A program made the translations under genes and the position numbers. A stretch of DNA of 64,000 nucleotides, from positions 1,613,164-1,677,163 of the forward strand of contig NZ_NEWK01000002.1 in the NCBI RefSeq assembly GCF_002217655.1. Direction: 5' to 3'. Of the stretch, positions 20,796-28,282 are shown piece by piece (positions within the stretch are counted from its first letter, which is position 1; each line of letters starts with the position of its first letter). Origin of the DNA: Geobacillus thermocatenulatus (GTDB lineage: Bacteria; Bacillota; Bacilli; Bacillales; Anoxybacillaceae). The notes under the pieces are model-generated. The model made no database searches. It had not been told where the DNA came from and worked only from the letters and a program-made list of their open reading frames with translations.

Positions 20796-21803
20796 GTGTT
20801 GCAAAACTAGAGTAAAAACTCGAAGTTATGCATAAGGATGCAACATAACACATGCAGTACATATCGATGAAATCCATACCATCTTGGCTGTTCCAACCCG
20901 TCACTCTTTAACTCATTAAATACTCGTTCAATCTCACGACGAAGTCCAAACAGCCATTGGCCAAATCTCGTTTTCAAAAAGACAGGAAGAACCCGGCCAT
21001 AGGCATCTTTTCGTTCCTCGCTATTGCGGCGGTTGATAGGGGAAATGAATAGGATTCCTGACTGCTCTGCTGTTTGACGAACCTTTTCACTGTCATACGC
21101 GGCATCGCCCAATACAAATTCGATATCCCACTGCTTTAAAGAAACAAGCAATTCTGGTGCTACTGCCGCATCATTTCGATTCGCTGTGGTCAACACATGA
21201 GATAAAATGATTCCCTCGGCGGTGGTGCAGAGATGGAGTTTATATCCTTTAAACCAGTGATATCGGGTGGACACTCCCCACTTCGCCTGTGAATCGTAAA
21301 GACTGCTTCGAAGGGCCGTGCTGTCGATCAGCACGATTTGCGGATAACGTACTTCTAGATCTTTGAGCAGCTGTGCATGAAAAACAGGAAATCCTTGTTC
21401 CCGGAACCACTTCGCCGCACGGGAAAACGTAGAAAGGTGAGGGACTTCACCAAGCCCACAGGCCCGTTGAAAACAGCGAAAACGATGCAGGATGCGCACT
21501 AATTTTCGCAAGGAATCAATGGAAAAATAGGTTTTCAAAAAGAAACATTTCAACAACGATTTTTTCGACACCGGCGGTCTTCCTGTCACATACGGTGTTT
21601 CCGGCAATGATAGCGAGTCAATATACCGAAATAATGCTTCTAAAATTGGGTCAATTTCATAAGTCCATGCATGTTCGCTGTTCCAATTGGAAATCATAAT
21701 AGTGTCCACCCCTTGGAGAGTTGTTTTTTTGGTCACTGTATATGATTTCCAAGGTGGTGGATTTTTATGTGCATTTATGCATTTGTTATGCGTTTTGCAA
21801 CAC
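20796..21803 (-). mobile_element. complete IS4/IS5-type insertion sequence, 1008 bp
   Basis: Bounded by terminal inverted repeats GTGTTGCAAAAC (20796) and GTTTTGCAACAC (ending 21803) and carrying one intact DDE transposase gene. No target duplication is visible: the left flank is rRNA spacer and the right flank is the 5' part of a different transposase gene. The first 121 bp recur exactly at 23032-23152, so recombination between copies may explain the mismatched flanks. Confidence 0.93.
20807..21697 (-). CDS. DDE transposase (DDE_Tnp_1, IS4/IS5 type)
   Basis: A 296-residue transposase with the catalytic triad in LIDSTAL (D), LGDAAYDSE (D) and RREIERVFNELK (E). The ATG at 21697 follows CAAGGGGTGG. 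A longer in-frame reading continues to 21910, but its first residues belong to an unrelated IS1634-like protein outside the inverted repeat, so it is a junction artefact. The stop lies 11 nt from the IS end. The frame is intact, so the element may be active. Confidence 0.93.
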   Translation of the reverse strand: MISNWNSEHAWTYEIDPILEALFRYIDSLSLPETPYVTGRPPVSKKSLLKCFFLKTYFSIDSLRKLVRILHRFRCFQRACGLGEVPHLSTFSRAAKWFREQGFPVFHAQLLKDLEVRYPQIVLIDSTALRSSLYDSQAKWGVSTRYHWFKGYKLHLCTTAEGIILSHVLTTANRNDAAVAPELLVSLKQWDIEFVLGDAAYDSEKVRQTAEQSGILFISPINRRNSEERKDAYGRVLPVFLKTRFGQWLFGLRREIERVFNELKSDGLEQPRWYGFHRYVLHVLCCILMHNFEFLL

Positions 21804-21910
21804 GTTCCTTTCGCATATTTGGCCTTCGGATCCCATTCGTTGTGAGCAAGCTGGAGATACGCCACGGTCGTTCCATCTTTGTTTTTGCGTGTGACTCGCC
21901 GTATGTACAT
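21804..21910 (-). pseudogene. IS1634-family transposase, first 35 residues only
   Basis: Reads MYIRRVTRKNKDGTTVAYLQ and a further WDPKAKYAK, typical of IS1634-family transposase starts. The rest is lost at the border of the DDE insertion sequence at 21803, into whose upstream region the frame runs on. Confidence 0.75.
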
Positions 21911-22078
21911 GCCTATATTATAACCGATATTCAGTTTTTTTAAAAGTTAAAATAAATGATTCGTGTGCCTATGGAATTCAGCGTTTTTTTCTAGGATCCG
22001 CATCGTAAAATCCTTGATATCACAGCATTTTAACCATTTTCATTTGCCTAAAATGGCCTCAAAACTGTCGAACTCGGG
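21804..22078 (-). mobile_element. 5' fragment of an IS1634-like element
   Basis: The minus strand from 22078 starts CCCGAGTTCGACAG, matching the inverted-repeat end CCCGAGTTTCGACAG seen at 25341. After about 165 nt it reaches an ATG at 21910 and a transposase N-terminus, and stops at the inverted repeat of the DDE insertion sequence. Family assignment rests on the N-terminal protein sequence and the shared end. Confidence 0.7.
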
Positions 22079-22109
22079 TATTTAGAAACACCATTATTAT
22101 GGGTAAGTA

Positions 22110-23027
22110 TTACGAATTCACCATATTTTGATAACCTTTTATAATGAGTTCATTATTTTTATTGATTCCCCCACTATACATTATTTCTTTAATGTATTCT
22201 CCTGAAATGCGAGGGTTTTCATGTAAATAATCACTTATACCAAGAGCAAGAAACAATCCCAATATATATCTGAAAGACTTAAACCCTCTATTGAAATATC
22301 TTATAGGACAAGGATAAGTAGGAACCTTTTCAAAAATAAATTGTAAATTACGCATAAATATGTCGGATATGTTCTTTTGTTTGATTGCATTTAGCCATTC
22401 GAATAAGGAAAAAAACTCAACAAATGCCCACCACATCATATTGTATATTTTATAATCTAATGGATGGTTGTAATATTTATTTCCTAATAATTGATATAGT
22501 ATTGCTATCCCTTCCATATTGTGTAGGTTATGTAATTTAGTAAATACAAAAGAGAGAGAGTTATCCATATTCTGATAATGAATAGCATGCCCAAATTCAT
22601 GCCAAATTTTTAGCACATCTATATAATCTTTGGGTGTTTTTAACAATATGAACGATTTTTGTTCTTTATAATTAAAATACATTGAAAAACGATTTGAATT
22701 ATATAGGATTTGAATCTGGTTAAAGTTGCAATTCAACCTCATTTCTTTAGTGGTTACTTCTATATCCCTAATAATGGAGTTTAAATTCAAATCAGAATGA
22801 AGATAGTTTTTCGACTGTTCATTTAACTTTCTTCTTAATGTTTCAAGTATTTCTTTTTTCTTAGAGTAAACAAAATTCATTATTTCTCCAAAATACTCTT
22901 TATAAAAATCTACATAACTCCTCCCGTTAACTTTTTGTGAAATCTCGTCTATATATTCCCACTTTTCTATATATATTCTGTTTAATTCAGTGTTTAAAAT
23001 TATAGATGCATCCGTTTTAAGTTTATG
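22110..23027 (-). pseudogene. M3-type (oligoendopeptidase-like) metallopeptidase, 5'-truncated
   Basis: AT-rich frame, unlike its neighbours. It contains KIWHEFGHAIHY, a HExxH zinc site, and a Glu in NMEGIAILY exactly 29 residues after the first His, the same spacing as His474-Glu503 in neurolysin-type M3 peptidases. An ATG at 22880 with GGAG could start a 256-residue product, but the frame stays open for 49 more codons up to the IS fragment at 23031, with no start codon there. So the N-terminal half was probably removed. A function in peptide degradation or RiPP leader removal is possible, not shown. Confidence 0.75.
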
Positions 23028-23031
23028 GATG

Positions 23032-23152
23032 GTGTTGCAAAACTAGAGTAAAAACTCGAAGTTATGCATAAGGATGCAACATAACACATGCAGTACATAT
23101 CGATGAAATCCATACCATCTTGGCTGTTCCAACCCGTCACTCTTTAACTCAT
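23032..23152 (-). mobile_element. 121-bp fragment of a second copy of the DDE insertion sequence
   Basis: Identical over its length to 20796-20916, starting with GTGTTGCAAAAC and ending in ACTCATTA, where the sequence passes directly into 16S rRNA. It covers one inverted repeat and the last ~37 codons of the transposase gene. Both copies are preceded by GATG. Confidence 0.95.
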
Positions 23153-23281
23153 TATTGCCCACGTGTTACTCACCCGTCCGCCGCTGACCAAACGAGAGCA
23201 AGCTCCCGTTCGGTCCGCTCGACTTGCATGTATTAGGCACGCCGCCAGCGTTCGTCCTGAGCCAGGATCAAACTCTCCAAA
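23153..23281 (-). rRNA. rrs: 16S ribosomal RNA, 5' fragment (~129 nt)
   Basis: Minus strand reads GGAGAGTTTGATCCTGGCTC, then the variable V1 stem and ends GAGTAACACGTGGGCAA, the first ~130 nt of 16S. The gene is then cut by the IS fragment, so it cannot make a ribosomal subunit. The tRNA cluster and promoters upstream are intact. Confidence 0.96.
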
Positions 23282-23384
23282 AGAAAGTTGATTGGCTTTT
23301 GCTTTGGCCCATGCGGCCTCCGCTTTTCGTCGCGCTTCGTTTCGTTCAGTTTTCAAGGAACGAAATAATCCTATGGACTCTTCA

Positions 23385-23458
23385 TGGAGCGGGTGATGGG
23401 AATCGAACCCACGACATCAGCTTGGAAGGCTGAGGTTTTACCACTAAACTACACCCGC
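23385..23458 (-). tRNA. tRNA-Gly (TCC)
   Basis: Cloverleaf with acceptor GCGGGTG/CACCCGC, anticodon TCC in CAGCCTTCCAAGCTG and T-loop GGTTCGATTCC; CCA is encoded. Last tRNA before 16S. Confidence 0.95.
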
Positions 23459-23464
23459 ATAATT

Positions 23465-23576
23465 TTTGACGAAACACCTATCACAATCTTTCATGCCCCT
23501 TCCTCTGCCAGCCCATTCCAAAGAAGCTGAATGCGTCGGGGCAACTCGAAGCGTATTCGGCGAAGTGACGGCTCGT
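23465..23576. repeat. structured repeat copy A in the tRNA cluster
   Basis: About 112 bp inserted between tRNA-Gly and a partial copy of it. Core arms TGCCCC (23494-23499) and GGGGCA (23538-23543) enclose conserved AGAGGAA and GACGCAT blocks (minus sense) and an inner hairpin with TTC...GAA. Related to copies B and C. A ~35-bp direct duplication of tRNA-Gly sequence flanks it. Confidence 0.75.
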
Positions 23577-23607
23577 GGCTGAGGTTTTACCACTAAACTA
23601 CACCCGC
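23577..23607 (-). pseudogene. 5' fragment of tRNA-Gly (duplicate)
   Basis: Repeats the first 31 nt of the neighbouring tRNA-Gly gene (GCGGGTGTAGTTTAGTGG to the anticodon stem) and its upstream ATTAT, then stops. It cannot fold as a tRNA. Confidence 0.9.
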
Positions 23608-23628
23608 ATAATATTTAGTTTAACAAAA

Positions 23629-23702
23629 TCGGGAAGACAGGATTTGAACCTGCGACCCCATGGTCCCAAACCATGTGCTCTACCAAGCTGAGCTACTTCC
23701 CG
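23629..23702 (-). tRNA. tRNA-Pro (TGG)
   Basis: Acceptor CGGGAAG/CTTCCCG, anticodon TGG in ATGGTTTGGGACCAT, T-loop GGTTCAAATCC; no encoded CCA. Confidence 0.95.
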
Positions 23703-23706
23703 ATGA

Positions 23707-23783
23707 TGGCGCGCTCGAGAGGATTCGAACCCCTAACCTTCTGATCCGTAGTCAGATGCTCTATCCAATTGAGCTACGAGCGC
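23707..23783 (-). tRNA. tRNA-Arg (ACG)
   Basis: Acceptor GCGCTCG/CGAGCGC, anticodon ACG in CTGACTACGGATCAG, encoded CCA. The A34 would be read as inosine after deamination. Confidence 0.95.
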
Positions 23784-23859
23784 AATACATTATTGCACTA
23801 TAAAGACGAATTTCATTTTAGCGACTTGCTGCGCTGGTGTCAATAGTTTATTTAAAAAA

Positions 23860-23942
<83 letters not shown>

Positions 23943-23957
23943 ATATGGACTAATCAG

Positions 23958-24039
23958 TGCGGGTGGAGGGACTTGAACCCCCACGCCGTGAGGCGCCAGA
24001 TCCTAAGTCTGGTGCGTCTGCCAATTCCGCCACACCCGC
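23958..24039 (-). tRNA. tRNA-Leu (TAA)
   Basis: Long-variable-arm tRNA, acceptor GCGGGTG/CACCCGC, anticodon TAA in CCAGACTTAGGATCTGG; no encoded CCA. Confidence 0.94.
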
Positions 24040-24044
24040 TAATA

Positions 24045-24120
24045 TGGTGAGCCATGGAGGACTCGAACCTCCGACCCTCTGATTAAAAGTCAGATGCTCT
24101 ACCTACTGAGCTAATGGCTC
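24045..24120 (-). tRNA. tRNA-Lys (TTT)
   Basis: Acceptor GAGCCAT/ATGGCTC, anticodon TTT in CTGACTTTTAATCAG, encoded CCA. Its first 16-17 nt are repeated twice upstream, next to repeat copies B and C. Confidence 0.95.
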
Positions 24121-24138
24121 ATGGTTGGGTATACACTC

Positions 24139-24240
24139 TAGGTACTACCTAGCTCTACCTGCCCCTTCCTCTGCCAGTCTGTTCAAGGAAGCGAGATGCG
24201 TCGGGGCAACTCGCAGTGAACTCGAAGATGCAACGCTCGT
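24139..24240. repeat. structured repeat copy B in the tRNA cluster
   Basis: Core arms TGCCCC (24160-24165) and GGGGCA (24203-24208), with AGAGGAA, GACGCAT and a TTC..GAA inner hairpin on the minus strand. It separates tRNA-Lys from a partial duplicate (24242-24257) that keeps the tRNA 5' end plus GGTTGGGTATACACTC. Confidence 0.75.
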
Positions 24241-24274
24241 TACTGAGCGAATGGCTCATGGTTGGGTATACACT

Positions 24275-24366
24275 CACAGTGAACGATGTCCCTTCCTCTA
24301 CTAGCATATTCGAATATGCAGGATGCGTCGGGACAACTCGAAGCAAACTCGAAGATGTAACGCTCG
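24275..24366. repeat. structured repeat copy C in the tRNA cluster
   Basis: Core arms TGTCCC (24287-24292) and GGGACA (24330-24335): both arms differ from copies A and B at the paired position, keeping the stem. The inner hairpin is a perfect GCATATTCGAATATGC palindrome. It ends at another tRNA-Lys 5' piece (24367-24383). Confidence 0.75.
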
Positions 24367-24399
24367 TTACTGAGCTAATGGCTATTTAACATATAAAAA

Positions 24400-24474
24400 T
24401 GGCTGGGCCAGCTGGATTCGAACCAGCGCATCACGGAGTCAAAGTCCGTTGCCTTACCGCTTGGCTATGGCCCA
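24400..24474 (-). tRNA. tRNA-Gln (TTG)
   Basis: Acceptor TGGGCCA/TGGCCCA, anticodon TTG in CGGACTTTGACTCCG, encoded CCA. Confidence 0.95.
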
Positions 24475-24488
24475 GCGATTTAGTGCAA

Positions 24489-24564
24489 TGGCGGTCCCGA
24501 CGGGACTCGAACCCGCGATCTCCTGCGTGACAGGCAGGCATGTTAACCACTACACTACGGGACC
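24489..24564 (-). tRNA. tRNA-Asp (GTC)
   Basis: Acceptor GGTCCCG/CGGGACC, anticodon GTC in CCTGCCTGTCACGCAGG, encoded CCA. A small GC hairpin (CGCGGGG/CCCCGCG, 24571-24588) separates it from tRNA-Glu. Confidence 0.95.
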
Positions 24565-24596
24565 ACAAATCGCGGGGATCACCCCGCGCTATTCAG

Positions 24597-24668
24597 TGAC
24601 CCGTACGGGATTCGAACCCGTGTTACCGCCGTGAAAGGGCGGTGTCTTAACCACTTGACCAACGGGCC
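24597..24668 (-). tRNA. tRNA-Glu (TTC)
   Basis: Acceptor GGCCCGT/ACGGGTC (one G-T pair), anticodon TTC in CCGCCCTTTCACGGCGG; no encoded CCA. Confidence 0.95.
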
Positions 24669-24687
24669 ACGCATATACGTATTGAAG

Positions 24688-24780
24688 TGGCGGAGAAGGC
24701 GGGATTTGAACCCGCGCGCCGTAAAGACACGACCTAACGGTTTAGCAAACCGTCCCCTTCAGCCGCTTGGGTACTTCTCC
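24688..24780 (-). tRNA. tRNA-Ser (GCT)
   Basis: Long-variable-arm tRNA, acceptor GGAGAAG/CTTCTCC, anticodon GCT in ACGGTTTGCTAAACCGT, encoded CCA. Confidence 0.95.
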
Positions 24781-24787
24781 AAAGAAA

Positions 24788-24862
24788 TGGCTCCGCAAGT
24801 AGGATTCGAACCTACGACCTACCGGTTAACAGCCGGTTGCTCTACCGCTGAGCTATTGCGGA
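24788..24862 (-). tRNA. tRNA-Asn (GTT)
   Basis: Acceptor TCCGCAA/TTGCGGA, anticodon GTT in CCGGCTGTTAACCGG, encoded CCA. First tRNA after the operon promoters. Confidence 0.95.
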
Positions 24863-24888
24863 ATGATGTTCGACAATTGACATTGTTT

Positions 24889-24917
24889 ATTATATTGAGC
24901 AACTTGTCGTTTGTCAA
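24889..24917 (-). promoter_or_regulatory. sigma-A promoter P1 of the tRNA/rRNA operon
   Basis: Perfect consensus on the minus strand: -35 TTGACA (24917-24912), 17-nt spacer, -10 TATAAT (24894-24889). The start point would lie ~20 nt before tRNA-Asn. Confidence 0.92.
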
Positions 24918-24971
24918 TACGTTTTTCCGCAACTTGCTTTGCTGTTTCCACCGTTCAGCGACGGCTTCTAT

Positions 24972-25001
24972 AATTTAGCACACAATCATCTTGATTGTCA
25001 A
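24972..25001 (-). promoter_or_regulatory. probable sigma-A promoter P2 of the tRNA/rRNA operon
   Basis: Minus strand -35 TTGACA (25001-24996), 18-nt spacer, -10 TAAATT (24977-24972), about 84 bp upstream of P1. Tandem promoters are usual for Bacillus stable-RNA operons. Confidence 0.7.
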
Positions 25002-25134
25002 CCTTCTTTTGCAAAGATAGTTTTTGCGATGTTGTTTTTTCAAAAGAAACGGTACCATTCGACCATTTTCTCCCTAATTCCTTTCTCCTGACTCATGAAT
25101 CGTGGTCGACAGTAAGAGACGAAAGCGAGCGTCT

Positions 25135-25341
25135 CATGCTTGGACATTTTGATCAACGAACCGAACTGACGGCGAAACAGGCTCCATTCTTTGCGGCTCT
25201 AGGGCTGGATCCTCCTCTGAAGATCCTAGGCATCCATCCTCGCGCCTAGATACACGCCCAAAGTGTGCTCAAATGCCTCTCATCCCTTTTGTGTCAAGGG
25301 TCGAGAAGCATTTGGTTTGCCTAGTGACTGTCGAAACTCGG
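25135..25341 (+). mobile_element. 3' fragment of an IS1634-like element
   Basis: Ends with CTGTCGAAACTCGGG (25327-25341), the same inverted-repeat sequence as the 5' fragment at 22065-22078. The short frame ending at 25249 (QAPFFAALGLDPPLKILGI) resembles the C-terminus of IS1634-type transposases. The left border is not clear; it may start nearer 25060. Confidence 0.55.
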
Positions 25342-25478
25342 GCGATAAAGATGCGTTCAAAATTGTTAAGAGAACTTTTCCGAATGAACAAATATTGCCC
25401 TTGGGGTTCTTCGCCTAAGTGTAGGTGAAGATTTGAAATTGAGTTGAACGGCATGATTGGGTTCTCCAGCATTTTCAA
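25342..25478 (-). pseudogene. small AT-rich reading frame coupled to the CPBP gene, cut by an IS end
   Basis: Begins at TTG 25478 (overlapping the CPBP stop) or ATG 25472, behind AGGAG, and reads MLENPIMPFNSIS then EEPQGQYLFIRK before running into the IS1634-like end at 25341. I do not recognise it. It has no Cys and no leader-like Gly-Gly, so there is no support for a RiPP precursor; it may be the start of a lost gene. Confidence 0.35.
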
Positions 25479-26728
25479 TATGCTCCTGCCACGGGTTCAG
25501 GTTTTTGACAAAATACTATTTTTTTTGTAATACACGGCCAACCTATTAATGCTATTAAAGTATAAAATTGTACTAACGTCGCAATATCTTCAGTATACGG
25601 AATCATTTCTTTTGAATAAAAGAGCGGAACATGATAATCCATCAAACCATGGACGAAAATAGACACATATATGCTACCTGTTCTGAGATAAACAAGCACA
25701 AAAAATATACCAAGCATAAAAGTTCGAATCAAATAATCCCATCCCATTTCAAACTCCAGTTTAGGCAAGTGATTCATCCCAAAAAGAACCTGTGATGTTA
25801 TTAAAGACATTAAAATACTCTGCTTTTTCTTAAATGGAAATTTAATTAAGAAAAGTGCATAAAGTTGAGTGAACATAACTCCACGCATCAAAAGTTCCTC
25901 AGGTAGTCCCACCCCCAAAATATACGCAAAATAATTTCCAAGCCATTCCACAGGTATGATATCATGATGGGTAAATACCCAAACAACTCTATTCGTCAAC
26001 AAATAAACAACAACAAATTGAGTGAACTGAATCAAAACCCAAACAAAAAGAAATATGGCGACGCCATTCATAAAATTCAATGTATTAAATAGTCCTAAAC
26101 TTCTAATATTTAACTTACCACACAACTTTATGCTTATTAAAAGTATAACAAAGTGAATAATACCGATTACCAAAATGGGTTGAACAAAATAAAAAGTTTT
26201 GTTTTTCAAGTATTCGATTGTTAAGGAAATTTCTTCTTTATACATGACAATTGCCATTGTGAAAAAAAAATCTACCATAGCGATAGCAAGCAAGCCAATG
26301 AAAGAAGATTTCTCTAATGGTTTACCGATCGGGAGCTCCCAAATAGCCAATACCATAAAAATGATCTGTAATAATACCAAAGCATCAATGATAATATCCG
26401 TACGATATACAGTAATGAATTTAAAAATATAGGAACCAATGAAGAAAAAGGCACAGCAAGCGCCTACTAAACTATAAAAAATTAGATTCCTTTGACGAGA
26501 ATAAAATCCCCTTTTTTCTATATTCAACATAACAATTAATATCATTAGTAAAATTACAAATGTGAATTCATCTTTGAGTACGAGCATTTTTCGAATCTCT
26601 GAGAACAATCCTACTGAGCGGTACGCAATACGTGTAAAGGAAAATGAACATACTAACACTACGAATAAAAAAATAATAAAAAAAATAGTAAAGTTCTTTA
26701 TATCTATTTTTCTTTGATAATGAATCAT
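25475..26728 (-). CDS. large CPBP family intramembrane protease, AT-rich
   Basis: A 417-residue protein with many hydrophobic segments and a C-terminal CPBP domain: LPEELLMRG (EExxxR), FGMNHLP (His) and HGLMDY. The ATG at 26728 follows GAAGGAGTG. Low GC sets it apart from the flanking chromosome. CPBP proteins often occur in bacteriocin and RiPP loci as leader proteases or immunity proteins; the neighbouring truncated radical-SAM gene makes that plausible here. Its upstream region is now the end of an IS630 element. Confidence 0.85.
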   Translation of the reverse strand: MIHYQRKIDIKNFTIFFIIFLFVVLVCSFSFTRIAYRSVGLFSEIRKMLVLKDEFTFVILLMILIVMLNIEKRGFYSRQRNLIFYSLVGACCAFFFIGSYIFKFITVYRTDIIIDALVLLQIIFMVLAIWELPIGKPLEKSSFIGLLAIAMVDFFFTMAIVMYKEEISLTIEYLKNKTFYFVQPILVIGIIHFVILLISIKLCGKLNIRSLGLFNTLNFMNGVAIFLFVWVLIQFTQFVVVYLLTNRVVWVFTHHDIIPVEWLGNYFAYILGVGLPEELLMRGVMFTQLYALFLIKFPFKKKQSILMSLITSQVLFGMNHLPKLEFEMGWDYLIRTFMLGIFFVLVYLRTGSIYVSIFVHGLMDYHVPLFYSKEMIPYTEDIATLVQFYTLIALIGWPCITKKIVFCQKPEPVAGAY

Positions 26729-26750
26729 TGCTAAACACTCCTTCTATATA

Positions 26751-27936
26751 CATGCTCATTAAAAGATTAACCTTCGTATAACCAGTGCCCACTCCGGTTA
26801 TCCTGTTTCGAAGGAAACCCATGGAAAAGAAGCGGGATCATTTATGAAACGTCCGCGCATCACCAACGATCACGGATGGACACCTCGGACACTTCGCAAA
26901 CAGGAACGGAAAATCAAAAATGCCCTTCTTCGTCAACGGGTGATGGCCGTTCGCCTGGTCATGGAAGGCTATTTGGGCAAAGAGGTGGCCTCCATGGTCA
27001 ACGTGTGCCGACAAACCGTTTCCCATTATGTGTCGCTGTTCAACGAAGGCGGTCTGGAGCTCTTGCTTCATCGGGATTTCGCCCCCGGGCGGGAGCCGTT
27101 TCTCACCGAAGAACAGCAGGAAAAGATCAAACAGCTTGTGTTGACCACCACTCCCGCGGAACTGGGCTGGGACGTCGCTTCGGCGTGGAACACCAAACTT
27201 CTGCAGTCCTATGTGGAACAGCACTTCGGCGTTTCCATTTCCCGTGAAGCGCTGCGAAAACTCCTGCACCGTCAAGGTCTGTCATGGACTCGCCCGACGT
27301 ACACACTGGCGAAAGGAAATCCGGATCGACAAAAGCAATTGGAAAAGCAAATGGATCTGATCAAAAAACTTGATCACCAAGGAGACAGAAGATGCCGTTC
27401 TTCTGTACATCGATGAAACCCATATCCGCTCTTACCATGTCTTGCGGTCCACATGGTCGGAAGTCGGCCGCCAAAAACAAGTGCCGACGTTCGGCCATCA
27501 TACCCACGTATCGCTGTTTGGCGCGGTCAACATCCACGATGGCGAAACGGTGCTTCATCCAACGACCGCTGTCCATGCTGCGACGTTCTTGGATTTTGGG
27601 AGAATGCTCAAAGAGCGTATCCAGACCGTCTCATGGTCTTGGTGTTGGATCACGCCCGCATTCACCATGCCAACATGGTCAAGGAGTTTTGGCGGGAAGA
27701 AGGGCCGTGTTTTCACTTTCTTTCCCTTCCTCCCTATTCGCCACAGCTGAACCCGATCGAACGCTTGTGGAAATGGCTGAAAGACACCGTGATCGCCAAT
27801 GTGTTTCACAAAAATCGAAACGATATCGTCCAGGCCATTGCTCGGTTTGTGGACGACATCCACGAACGTCCGGAGGAAGTGCTGCAACGCTTAGGGTGTG
27901 CAGGATGACTGAGAAGTTAACTCTTCATGTTGCATG
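26751..27936 (+). mobile_element. IS630-family insertion sequence, 1186 bp
   Basis: Ends are CATGCTCATTAAAAGATTAA (left) and, inverted on the right, CATGCAACATGAAGAGTTAA; both are flanked by TATATA, consistent with the TA target duplication of IS630/Tc1 elements. It lies between the CPBP gene and the radical-SAM gene, and cuts the latter. The transposase frame is broken twice. Confidence 0.9.
26844..27908 (+). pseudogene. IS630 transposase with two compensating frameshifts
   Basis: Helix-turn-helix N-terminus (MAVRLVMEGYLGKEVASMV), then DDE domain pieces in different frames: LLYIDETHI (D), VLVLDHARIHHA (D) and NPIERLWKWLK (E). The frame changes near the A6 run at 27363-27368 and returns to the first frame near 27620, so total length stays divisible by three. 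The first shift could be programmed; the second (ERIQ to AYPDRL) looks like a mutation. Confidence 0.85.
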
Positions 27937-28282
27937 TATATAAATATTCGTCCTCGTGTTTTTCATAACAATAAGGACATCGAAAATTACATTGTAAAGT
28001 AGTTGCAATTGTTAGTCCAAAAGAGCTATTACCAAATCTATATAAATTTATTAAATATTTATACAAACCTATCTCATCTTTAGACTTTTCAACCACAAAT
28101 CCAGCTGCTTTTAAATCATCTAGATGTTTATCTGGCACCTCATTAAACCGACCTTGATTTATTTTTCTAATAGATTCCCTATACTCTTCAGAGAGCTTAA
28201 CAAAAGCACCCGTATGACTATTGTACAAAAAGTAAATACCTCCCCGCTTAAACGGGACATTAAATTGTGAAACTTTGTACAA
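27937..28282 (-). pseudogene. radical-SAM peptide maturase with RRE-like N-terminus, truncated
   Basis: Starts at TTG 28282 behind AAGGAGGG. Residues ~10-65 look like a PqqD/RRE-type winged helix (YFLYNSHTGAFVKL, LKAAGFVV), then TIATTLQCNFRCPYCYE gives the CxxxCxxC [4Fe-4S] motif (C98, C102, C105). The reading frame is cut eight residues after that by the IS630 end; the last six codons to the stop at 27917 come from the IS. The SAM-barrel and SPASM parts are missing. RRE plus radical SAM points to RiPP modification. Confidence 0.8.

Noticed and set aside
20807-21910. One 367-residue transposase
   Set aside because: The inverted repeat ends at 21803, so the first ~70 codons lie outside the element or before its own start. 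The real gene starts at 21697.
23577-23607. A second tRNA-Gly gene
   Set aside because: Only the 5' half up to the anticodon stem is present; no T arm or 3' acceptor strand follows.
24121-24383. Spaced repeats in the tRNA cluster as a CRISPR array
   Set aside because: Only three copies occur, they diverge in sequence, the intervening pieces are duplicated tRNA ends rather than unique spacers, and there are no cas genes.
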